Source of the DNA: Phymorhynchus buccinoides
Taxonomy: Eukaryota > Mollusca > Gastropoda > Neogastropoda > Raphitomidae
Assembly: GCA_017654935.2 (NCBI GenBank)
Contig: CM065694.1
Span: 40,001 to 104,000, forward strand
Direction of reading: 5' to 3'
DNA length: 64,000 nt
Under the pieces are notes generated by a model. That model worked only from the letters and a program-made list of their open reading frames with translations, did no database searches and was not told the DNA's origin. This document shows, one piece after another, positions 12,176 to 21,492 of the stretch. How positions within the stretch are numbered: position 1 is the first letter of the stretch; every line of letters starts with the position of its first letter. The translations under genes were made by a program, and so were the position numbers.

Positions 12176-12272
12176 CTGTCTGTCTGTCTGTCTGTCCATG
12201 GCTGAGGCATGATGGGTCCTGCTGCAGAACTGTTATTTAGGACTGGACTTTATGGACGAACTGCTCGACACT
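11808..12272 (+). repeat. Tandem array of dynein exon 3' end plus donor (4 copies), left arm
   Basis: The end of the exon, from GTGTCCATGGCCGAGGGACG to the GACACT|GTGAGT donor, recurs with ends at 11885, 12010, 12133 and 12272 (spacing 125, 123 and 139 bp), separated by TCTG-rich spacers. Copy 2 has a changed donor (GTGAAT) and copy 3 has an in-frame stop. The spacers lack AG acceptors directly before the copies, so they are not obvious cassette exons. Mirror copies lie at 29561-29949. Confidence 0.92.
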
Positions 12273-13013
12273 GTGAGTGGCCATCTGTCTGTCTGTACAG
12301 TTTAGGACAGTAGAATCTCCTCTTTTCTACGTGAAATGCACAGGTGAAGGATGTCCGTGAACTTTCTGTCTGAAAACGGTTGAAGATCAAAGACTAGCCG
12401 CTGATTGCTGAACAGTGAACCTAGTGCTGATACACAATCCCAGTTTTGTTTCTGCACTGTTTTCACGCAGTTACTGCAACTGTCTGTGGTATGGGGAAGC
12501 CTTTCAGCAATACTGCAGCAGTTGTGATTTATGTCTGGGTCATCTGTACACACACATGTGTAGTATCTCATCTTAGCCCCAACATATCAGGCTTACAAGA
12601 AACGAAAAAGCCATTTGAGCAAATTGCCTGTATACCAGGAAATAGTAGTATTCAAGCATTTGAGTATAACCTTGTTGTTATATCACATTGTGAGCCACGC
12701 CTAGCAGGCAGCATGCTCACGAGCTCTCCTACTTTTTAAATCTTTCTGCTGCAGTCAGTATTGCTATTTCAAAGTGCATTGAGCATTTGTTATGGAACAA
12801 TGTGCTATATAAATCAAACAAATTATCACCGGTATATCCTCCAAAGTTGGAGTGGCGGGGTAATAAAAAAGGTCACACACGTAATGTTCTCATCCCTAGC
12901 TGGTGCATGTGTACCATAGTGTTCAAGTGTTTCGGCTGATCCCTGGAGTCTTTTACCCAGGGTACGACAACAAGAAGCAACAACAATATCACCGGTGTTA
13001 CTATTGTGTGCAG
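12273..13013 (+). other. Dynein intron with dispersed repeat pieces, left arm
   Basis: Non-coding. Around 12693-12728 lies GCCACGCCTAGCAGGCAGCA followed by TGCTCACGAGCTCT, which is also found inverted at about 8920-8955. Near 12768-12820 a CATTGAGC...GTGCTATATAAATC segment resembles the widespread TATAGCGC-type dispersed repeats. Confidence 0.55.
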
Positions 13014-13126
13014 GTACTGACCACAGAGACCGTGAACGACGGCTTCCGGCTGTGGCTGACCACGGAGCCCCACCCCAAGTTCCCCATCAACCTGCTGCAG
13101 TCCTCCATCAAGTTCACCAACGAGCC

Positions 13127-13505
13127 ACCCATGGGCGTCAAGGCCGGCCTCAAGAGGACCTACGGAGGAATCACCCAGGTACACTTGCCCTCTGTCTCTG
13201 TCTGTGTCTGTCTGTCTGTCTCTCTGTCTGTCTCTATCAAGTTCACTGGCCACCCATGGGCGTCAAGGCCGGCCTCAAGAGGACCTACGGAGGAATCACC
13301 CAGGTACACTTGCCCTCTGTCTCTGTCTCTCTGTCTGTCTCTCCATCAAGTCCATGGGCATCAAGGCCGGCCTCAAGAGGACCTACGGAGGAGTCACACA
13401 GGTACACTCGCCCTCTGTCTCTGTCTCTCTGTCTGTCTCTCTATCCAGTCCTCCATCACGTTCACCAACAGGAACTTAAACCCATGGGCGTCACTCGGGT
13501 ATATG
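13127..13505 (+). repeat. Tandem array of dynein exon 3' end plus donor (3 copies and a fragment), left arm
   Basis: The segment CCCATGGGCGTCAAGGCCGG through ACCCAG|GTACAC is repeated with donors after 13178, 13303 and 13401, separated by TCTG-rich spacers. A further partial copy (TCCAGTCCTCCATCACGTTC) is at about 13445-13500. Copy 3 has Ile for Val in the left arm but Val in the right arm. Mirror copies lie at 28330-28706. Confidence 0.9.
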
Positions 13506-14456
13506 ATTAATAATAATAATAATAATTAGCATTTATAGCGCCTAATCTTAAAAAAGCCCTAAGCGCTTACAATAATAAATGAATAAACCAGCAAGCAATA
13601 TAAATAAATAAACGACAAAAATATATTATACACACATGCGCGTGCACGCACTCACTAAACACACACACACACACATACACACGCACAAACAACACGCATG
13701 CACACAAACACACGTGGATGGAAGGGGCACAGTACTTTGAAAAGAAATATAGCAGGCTATGATTTGAAAAGAGTAGTTTTGAGAGAAGACTTAAAATGAA
13801 GAAAGGGAGTTGCAACAATAATATAGGGATGTACAAGGAAATCACGTGGAAGTTACAAAATATGATTTTGCCAATGTCATGTAGTTTTAAAACTTTTTGT
13901 TGTTTTTCTGTTTAGCCTTTTTGGAGTATCTTGAAGCCATAGCAAAGATGTTAGAGAGCACGAAAATACCCCTACCTCAAAATTGATTTTTTTTAAATGA
14001 GATTTTTGACTATGCAAACTATAGTGCATGGATGCTCCTGCTTTCAGGATGTCCTGAACTAAGTTCAGGAATTTTTTTATTGTCTGGAGCCGTCTGGATT
14101 ATGAGATTATGAGAATTTGAGAACAGGCATTTTGCTGGTTATAGAGGTCAAGAAGTTTAACCAGTGAAAGTGCAATGAGAGCCTGTTAATTACATTGGAC
14201 ACTGTTGTTTCCATTCAGATTACAGGGGGCATTGACTCCCGGAACCCCCAGGAGAAGCGCTGTCCCTGCAGTCCGCCGGGGCCTGGGTGGTCCCTGGATC
14301 CCTGCCTTGCAGGATTTTTGAAATTTCCCAGGAGCACCCATGTATAGTGAGAAACTAGCCCAGCGACTGAATGTCTCTTTCGTGGTGCTGAGTCACATTT
14401 GTCTGTTGAGGATTGTCAAAAGATAAAGAAATTAATAATATTTCACTTATTTCCAG
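13506..14456 (+). other. Dynein intron: (TAA)n, AGCGCTTACAA dispersed repeat, CA tracts
   Basis: Starts with (TAA)n and a TTTATAGCGCCTAATC...AAGCGCTTACAATAA segment, a dispersed repeat type widespread in marine invertebrates. CA/CG-rich simple sequence lies at about 13633-13715. The remainder is unremarkable intron, ending in the acceptor TTATTTCCAG before 14457. Confidence 0.6.
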
Positions 14457-15153
14457 GAGCAACTGGAGTACAGCAACATGCCCATGTGGAAGCCCATGCT
14501 GTACAGTGTGGCCTTCCTGCACACCACGGTTCAGGAGCGCCGCAAGTTCGGCCCCATCGGCTGGAACATCCCCTACGAGTTCAACCAGGGAGACTTCAAC
14601 GCCACCGTGCAGTTCATCCAGAACCACCTGGACGACATCGACCCCAAGAGAGTGAGCGGATTGAGAAATCGATAATATTTATTATCACTTTGGTCATTGT
14701 TATCATGTTGCATGGGTGCAACTTTTCCTGGTGTACAAGGATTTCCTGTTTTTGAATTTTACCAGAAAAGGAAGTTCCTCTTTTTTAAATTTGTCAAACA
14801 AGATCTTTGTGTGTCTACTGTATTTTTCAAACACTTTAAAATAAGCATTTGTATGCATTGTGGAAAAAGCAAACTGAAATACCTTCATAAATCAATTTCT
14901 TTTTCAGCTGCAGGGGGACGTTACCCCTGGACCCCTGGCCTTTCAGGGTTTTTTCATTTTGTGTAGTTGCACCCATGTATTGTTGTAATCATCATCATCA
15001 TCACAGGGAGTCTTCAATGACACTGTGCAAAGCACTGCTTTCACCTGTGAGATGAGTGGATGCTAATGACTATGTACAATACTATGTACAATCATTTTTG
15101 TTGTTCATTTTATTGTAGAATTATCTGTCTGCCTATATGCTTTTGTTATTAGG

Positions 15154-15383
15154 ACGTCAACTGGGTGACAGCTTGTTACATGATGGAGGTGCAGTACATA
15201 ATGATAATGTGATAATTTCAGGGCGTGAACTGGGTGACAGGTTGTTACATGATGAAGGAGGTGCAGTACATAATCATTGTGATAATTTCAGGGCGTGAAC
15301 TGCGTGACAGGTTGTTACATGATGAAGGAGGTGCAGTACATAATGATTATGTGATAATTTCAGGGCGTGAACTGGGTGACGGT
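15154..15383 (+). repeat. Tandem array of dynein exon 5' end plus acceptor (4 copies), left arm
   Basis: The acceptor and exon start ATTTCAG|GGCGTGAACTGG recurs with starts at about 15154, 15222, 15292 and 15364 (spacing about 68, 70 and 72 bp). Only the last copy continues into the full exon. The upstream copies switch after the first 40 or so exonic bases back into intron (GCAGTACATAATGAT). Mirror copies lie at 26448-26677. Confidence 0.92.
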
Positions 15384-15514
15384 GCGCTACATGATCGGGG
15401 AGGTGCAGTACGGGGGTCGTGTGACGGACGACTACGACAAGCGTCTGCTCACCACCTACACCCGAGTGTGGTTCACAGAGCACATGTTCAGCGACAACTT
15501 TGCATTCTACACCG

Positions 15515-16580
15515 GTCAGTCTTCAGATACAGTGGAGCACTCTTAACGCGAAATTCAGGGGTCAAAGATTTTGTGTGCATTAACCATTATTTGTGTTAAG
15601 CATTAAGAAATAATAAAGAGTGGTTTTCGTAGATTTGTGTGCGTTAACCAATATTTCATGTTATCCAGTTTTGTGTTAAGAGTATTCCGCTGTATGTTTA
15701 TAATGAGCATAGTAGATTTAAGCTTTACGTCCTCCCGGTCTTACAAGACACATTTGGGACATTACTCATATTTAGATGAGGGATATAATGAGCATATTAG
15801 TTTGTGCGTTTATGTAGCGCTTTGCCTCAAATGATCCCAAAGCGCTTTACAATCGTCTGCTGAACACCTATCCAGAGTGTGGTTCCTGGCATTGCCTCCA
15901 GGATCGTTCCCACCATCTTTATATCTACTAATGTCCCATATGTGTCTGTTCCAGACCGGAGGACGTTAAGCAGAATTTCATCTCCACTATAAACAAAATG
16001 TAGCCCAGCCCTCTGGAATAGCATCTGTCTGACCCCTCTATCTGGTGGTCATGGTTGTGTAAAAATATTTTCTTTGATTTATCTTGTTTTGGTAACTAAA
16101 AATTCCCCGAAGACGGAGTGTGGCTACTCGCATGGCAGGGTAATAAAAAAACACGTAATGTTTTCATCCATAGCTGATGCACATGTACCATAGTGTTCAA
16201 GTGCTTCGGCTGTTTGGGTGATCCCTGGAGTATCTTAGCCAGGGTACGTCAACGAGAACAATCAACAACAATATAACTGTAAATCTGCTTGCATTGTCTG
16301 CAGTAAAACTACTGTTATTTTCAACCGAGCGCAACATAAGCTTCACTTGTTGACGCTTTATTTATGCCATTGTGCATGTTTAGTCAGGATTTGTTTTGCT
16401 GCAAATATATAATGTTTAAACCAAGATGTAAAAAATCATTTAAAATGTATTTTAAGGAGAAAACAACGATTAACAATGAACAAGACAGCTTTTAACCTGA
16501 ACTGCCATCAATTGCTTAGTTAAGCTTGACGAGTGTCAATCAGTGTGCTTGCATGCTTGTGTGTATAAGTGTGCACGCAT
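15515..16580 (+). other. Dynein intron containing dispersed repeat copies, left arm
   Basis: Two GTCCCATATGTG-family copies face each other at about 15725-15775 (inverted) and 15880-15980. A TATGTAGCGCTTTGCC...AAAGCGCTTTACAAT segment lies between them at about 15810-15855. The remaining sequence is unremarkable. The mirror is 25251-26316. Confidence 0.6.
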
Positions 16581-17231
16581 CAGACCTGCCTACTGCTACG
16601 ATTTGGCCGTAGCAGCTACGAAAAATAAAGCTTTGCTACGGAGCTACGGCAACCTTAACGTTGCTACGGAAAAAACAAATTGCCGCCGCATTTTATTTTT
16701 GCTTATGCCGTTCCCGGTTTTGTCTGTTTCTAAGAGCAGACGCCGTGTCACGCGCGATAACCTAGTCACTTCCGTTTTTATCAAAGTGACTGCGCATGCG
16801 TTCTTATTACTTTCTGCGGACTCCAGCAGCAGTAGCGATTCGGGAGATGTTTCAAACGAAAAAAACCGAACCCAAACCAGAAAACGAAAATCATCTGGCA
16901 CACCATCTTGTTCTAAGAAAAAACATCGGCCTGCCGCACAAGTTTTTAAATAGCTTACACGGAGGAGTGGCCTTGCATCGTCAGAAGTTGACTCGGTGCG
17001 AACCATGCTCGCTGCAGTGCAACCTCTGCCATGCGGACTTGTCTGTGAATCATGGCAGTAGAGACGATTGCCGTCAACACGTTCAATCGGCGAAACATAA
17101 GCAGTGCGTTTCGGCTCAGAAAAAGAACAAATCGATTGCCGTTGTTTGTGGATGCTACGGAAAAATTTGCCATGCTACTGAAAATTGATGGCTGGGCTAC
17201 TGATTGGGAAAATTCCAAGTAGGCAGGTCTG
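16581..17231 (+). mobile_element. Non-autonomous hAT-like element with zinc-finger relic, left arm
   Basis: Terminal inverted repeats CAGACCTGCCTACT (16581) and AGTAGGCAGGTCTG (ending 17231) have the CAG...CTG form known for hAT elements. Subterminal GCTACG/CGTAGC motifs cluster near both ends. Inside are relics of a coding region in two frames: a Ser-rich and basic stretch ([14 protein letters not shown]) and a CNLCHADLSVNHG...HVQSAKH zinc-finger-like motif of the kind found at the N-terminus of hAT-type transposases. No catalytic domain is present. An 8-bp target duplication is not clear. Confidence 0.7.
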
Positions 17232-17332
17232 ACACATGCTCACCTGTATGTATGTGTGTTGGTTTATGTGTGGATGTGTGTCTGAGAGTGAGAGCGAGAG
17301 ATACATATACAACCTGAATGGTTAACGTAGCT

Positions 17333-17522
17333 CGCCAATTTGACCGCCAGGTGGCATAGCGCTCGAGTGGGGCTAATCCTCTCTATATTCTTAGTTGGGG
17401 ATAAAGAGAGAGAGAGAGGGAGAGAGGAGTCCCTCCTTCTCTGTCTCTCTCACTACGTCCAATTAAGAATAGTGTGCACTAAGCCCCTACTGGTTTGACT
17501 GCCCCCTGGCGGTAAAACGCGC
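17333..17522. mobile_element. Imperfect hairpin element (MITE-like), left arm
   Basis: The two halves are imperfect inverted copies of about 85 bp: TTTGACCGCCAGGTGGCA with TGCCCCCTGGCGGTAAAA, GTGGGGCTAATCC with the complement of AAGCCCC, and ATTCTTAGTTGG with CCAATTAAGAAT. A GA/CT-rich middle separates them. The mirror copy is at about 24296-24486. Confidence 0.6.
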
Positions 17523-17605
17523 ATCTAAGTTGCTCATTTGTCACCATATATTATATATTGATTGTCCATCCATGCTTTCATTGTTGCTGGGTTGAGTGTT
17601 TGTGC

Positions 17606-20324
17606 AAAACCAGAATGGTTTCCTTTGGACAGTGACGCATTAGCTAATTGCAGAATGTTGACTGTTGACTGTGGTGCTTCAGGCTACAAGATCCTCAAGA
17701 TCCCCCAAACCAGAATGGTTTCCTTTGGACAGTGACGCATTAGCTAATTGCAGAATGTTGACTGTTGACTGTGGTGCTTCAGGCTACAAGATCCTCAAGA
17801 TCCCCCAAACCAGAATGGTTTCCTTTGGACAGTGACGCATTAGCTAATTACAGAATGTTGACTGTTGACTGTGGTGCTTCAGGCTACAAGATCCCCAAAC
17901 CAGAATGGTTTCCTTTTGACAGTGACGCATTGGATAATTACAGAATATTGACTGTTGACTGTGGTGCTTCAGGCTACAAGATCCTCAAGATCCCCCAAAC
18001 CAGAATGGTTTCCTTTGGACAGTGACGCATTAGCTAATTGCAGAATGTTGACTGTTGACTGTGGTGCTTCAGGCTACAAGATCCTCAAGATCCCCCAAAC
18101 CAGAATGGTTTCCTTTGGACAGTGACGCATTGGCTAATTACAGAATGTTGACTGTTGACTGTGGTGCTTCAGGCTACAAGATCCTCAAGATCCCCCAAAC
18201 CACAATGATTTCCTTTGGACAGTGACGCATTAGCTAATTACAGAATGTTGACTGTGGTGCTTCAGGCTACAAGATCCTCAAGATCCCCCAAACCAGAATG
18301 GTTTCCTTTGGACAGTGACGCATTAGCTAATTGCAGAATGTTGACTGTTGACTGTGGTGCTTCAGGCTACAAGATCCTCAAGATCCCCCAAACCACAATG
18401 ATTTCCTTTGGACAGTGACGCATTAGCTAATTACAGAATGTTGACTGTGGTGCTTCAGGCTACAAGATCCTCAAGATCCCCCAAACCAGAATGGTTTCCT
18501 TTGGACAGTGACGCATTAGCTAATTGCAGAATGTTGACTGTTGACTGTGGTGCTTCAGGCTACAAGATCCTCAAGATCCCCCAAACCAGAATGGTTTCCT
18601 TTGGACAGTGACGCATTGGCTAATTACAGAATGTTGACTGTTGACTGTGGTGCTTCAGGCTACAAGATCCCCAAACCAGAATTAGTTTCCTCTGTACAGT
18701 GACGCATTGGCTAATTACAGAATGTTGACTGTGGTGCTTCAGGATACAAGATCACCCAAACCAGAATGGTTTCCTTTTGACAGTGACGCATTGGATAATT
18801 ACAGAATATTGACTGTTGACTGTGGTGCTTCAGGCTACAAGATCCCCAAACCAGAATGGTTTCCTTTTGACAGTGACGCATTGGATAATTACAGAATATT
18901 GACTGTTGACTGTGGTGCTTCAGGCTACAAGATCCCCAAGATCCCCCAAACCAGAATGGTTTCCTTTGGACAGTGACGCATTAGCTAATTGCAGAATGTT
19001 GACTGTTGACTGTGGTGCTTCAGGCTACAAGATCCTCAAGATCCCCAAAAACAGAATGGTTTCCTTTGGACAGTGACGCATTAGCTAATTGCAGAATGTT
19101 GACTGTTGACTGTGGTGCTTCAGGCTACAAGATCCTCAAGATCCCCCAAACCAGAATGGTTTCCTTTGGACAGTGACGCATTGGCTAATTACAGAATGTT
19201 GACTGTTGACTGTGGTGCTTCAGGCTACAAGATCCTCAAGATCCCCCAAACCAGAATGGTTTCCTTTGGACAGTGACGCATTAGCTAATTACAGAATGTT
19301 GACTGTGGTGCTTCAGGCTACAAGATCCTCAAGATCCCCCAAACCAGAATGGTTTCCTTTGGACAGTGACGCATTAGCTAATTGCAGAATGTTGACTGTT
19401 GACTGTGGTGCTTCAGGCTACAAGATCCTCAAGATCCCCCAAACCAGAATGGTTTCCTTTGGACAGTGACGCATTGGCTAATTACAGAATGTTGACTGTT
19501 GACTGTGGTGCTTCAGGCTACAAGATCCCCAAACCAGAATTAGTTTCCTCTGTACAGTGACGCATTGGCTAATTACAGAATGTTGACTGTGGTGCTTCAG
19601 GATACAAGATCACCCAAACCAGAATGGTTTCCTTTTGACAGTGACGCATTGGATAATTACAGAATATTGACTGTTGACTGTGGTGCTTCAGGCTACAAGA
19701 TCCCCAAACCAGAATGGTTTCCTTTTGACAGTGACGCATTGGATAATTACAGAATATTGACTGTTGACTGTGGTGCTTCAGGCTACAAGATCCCCAAGAT
19801 CCCCCAAACCAGAATGGTTTCCTTTGGACAGTGACGCATTAGCTAATTACAGAATGTTGACTGTGGTGCTTCAGGCTACAAGATCCCCAAGATCCCCCAA
19901 ACCAGAATGGTTTCCTTTGGACAGTGACGCATTAGCTAATTGCAGAATGTTGAACTGTGGTGCTTCAGGCTACAAGATCCCCAAGATCCCAAAACCAGAA
20001 TAGTTTCCTTTGGACAGTGACACATTGGATAATTACAGAATGTTACAAGATCCTCAAACCAGAATAGTTTCCTTTGGACAGTGACGCATTAACTAATTGC
20101 AGAATGTTGCAAGATCCCCAAACCAGAATAGTTTCCTTTGGACAGTGACGCATTAGCTAATTGCAGAATGTTACAAGATCCCCAAACCAGAATAGTTTCC
20201 TTTGGACAGTGACGCATTGGATAATTGCAGAATGTTGCAAGATCCCCAAACCAGACTGGTTTCCTTTGTACAGTGATGCATTGGCTAATCACAGAATGTT
20301 GACTGTTGAACTGTGGTGCTTCAG
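17606..20324 (+). repeat. Array of about 90-100-bp units carrying a dynein splice acceptor (about 25 extra copies), left arm
   Basis: Units of 88-100 bp each contain GGTGCTTCAG|GCTACAAGATCC, the acceptor and first exonic bases of the exon at 20325, followed by CCAGAATGGTTTCC and GACAGTGACGCATTAGC. I count about 25 acceptor copies before the authentic one, plus four short units at about 20000-20270 that lack it. Variants differ by a TTGACTG insertion or a CTCAAGATCCC block. Frames such as [13 protein letters not shown] are by-products of the repeat. Confidence 0.95.
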
Positions 20325-20436
20325 GCTACAAGATCCCCAAGTGTAAGAATGTGGAGGAGTACAGAAACTACATTGAACAGCTCCCTCTGGTGGACACCCC
20401 GGAGTGCTTCGGTCTGCACCCTAATGCCGACATCAC

Positions 20437-20908
20437 GTAAGACAGTTGGGATTGGATTGATTTTTTTAAGAAAAAGATTCCCCCATGGGGATACCGGGGG
20501 GGTCTTCGTACAAATAATTCCCCCACCTTCTCAAAGTTCTGTGCTTGTAACTTCCTCCAATCTGTCACTCTCTTTGACTCTGACTTTTTCTTTTGCTTAC
20601 TGTTATATTCCATCTTTCTGCCTTACTGGTTCAATCTCTACCCTTTTTTCTAGAAAATTCTTACAAACATTTTCTCTAGCCGAAGATGAACATGCTGGGC
20701 CTCTCTTAGTTAGGCGCATAACGGCAGCAGGACAGCATCTGACAGAAGACTGAGTGATCGAAGAAGAAGAATGAAAAGATAAGAAAAAGGGAAAGATATA
20801 CCTCTACAGAGTGTTATATTAAGGCTTTTTATTTATTTATTATTTGGTTTAGTTTTGTTGTTGTTGAAGTAGAAACCTTTGTTGTAGTTGCCATGTCCAG
20901 GAAGAGAT
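20437..20908 (+). other. Intron fragment and dispersed repeat at the palindrome centre, left half
   Basis: After the donor GTAAGA, positions about 20487-20620 match, in reverse orientation, a segment inside the piggyBac-like element at about 57395-57500 (shared phrases include TTTGTACGAAGACCCCC and GAGGAAGTTACAAGCAC). The remainder up to 20908 is A/T-rich with GAAGAA runs. The dynein C-terminal exons expected here are absent. Confidence 0.7.
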
Positions 20909-20909
20909 G
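20909..20909. other. Palindrome symmetry centre
   Basis: The single unpaired base of the 21.7-kb inverted repeat. The flanking 18 bases on each side are exact complements (CCATGTCCAGGAAGAGAT and its reverse complement). Confidence 0.95.
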
Positions 20910-21380
20910 ATCTCTTCCTGGACATGGCAACTACAACAAAGGTTTCTACTTCAACAACAACAAAACTAAACCAAATAATAAATAAATAAAAAGCCTTAAT
21001 ATAACACTCTGTAGAGGTATATCTTTCCCTTTTTCTTATCTTTTCATTCTTCTTCTTCGATCACTCAGTCTTCTGTCAGATGTGTCATGCTGCCGTTATG
21101 CGCCTAACTAAGAAAGAGGCCCAGCATGTCTCATCTTCGGCTAGAGAAAATGTTTGTAAGAATTTTCTAGAAAAAAGGGTAGAGATTGAACCAGTAAGGC
21201 AGAAAGATGGAATATAACAGTAAGCAAAAGAAAAAGTCAGAGTCAAAGAGTGACAGATTGGAGGAAGTTACAAGCACAGAACTTCAAGAAGGTGGGGGAA
21301 CTATTTGTACGAAGACCCCCCGGTATCCCCATGGGGGAATCTTTTTCTTAAAAAAATCAATCCAATCCCAACTGTCTTAC

Positions 21381-21492
21381 GTGATGTCGGCATTAGGGTG
21401 CAGACCGAAGCACTCCGGGGTGTCCACCAGAGGGAGCTGTTCAATGTAGTTTCTGTACTCCTCCACATTCTTACACTTGGGGATCTTGTAGC
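21381..21492 (-). CDS. DNAH5/DNAH8-like: Dynein exon 7 of 7 (right arm), last exon before the fold-back
   Basis: 112 nt, phase 1 to 2. The acceptor is GTGCTTCAG|GCTAC and the donor CATCAC|GTAAGA. It encodes [19 protein letters not shown] and [11 protein letters not shown] donor and further coding are expected, but downstream sequence inverts at 20909. It is identical to 20325-20436. Confidence 0.94.

Larger units (their letters stand above)
11746..20436 (+). pseudogene. Left-arm inverted copy of five dynein heavy chain exons
   Basis: Plus-strand mirror of the minus-strand dynein gene. Exons: 11746-11885, 13014-13178, 14457-14651, 15364-15514 and 20325-20436, all with AG acceptors, GT donors and the same phases as the right arm. 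Across 763 coding bases the only difference I see from the right arm is one synonymous CCC/CCA proline change in the second exon. No internal stop interrupts the joined frame. The upstream exons present on the right (33345-33512, 32274-32409) are absent, because homology stops at 10053, and the downstream C-terminal exons are missing too. It is labelled pseudogene because it is incomplete as assembled. If the palindrome is a haplotype misjoin, these exons belong to an intact allele. Confidence 0.85.

Noticed and set aside
12903..13529. 208-residue open frame covering dynein exon 4 and its decoys
   Set aside because: Only 13014-13178 is exonic. The remainder reads through donors and TCTG-rich spacers.
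15225..15599. 124-residue open frame over the exon 6 acceptor copies
   Set aside because: It reads the decoy copies and the true exon in a wrong frame. The dynein frame is 15364-15514.
17765..20003. Open frames of the [17 protein letters not shown] type in the acceptor array
   Set aside because: They are short and start and stop inside repeat units, in an intron directly before a verified dynein exon.
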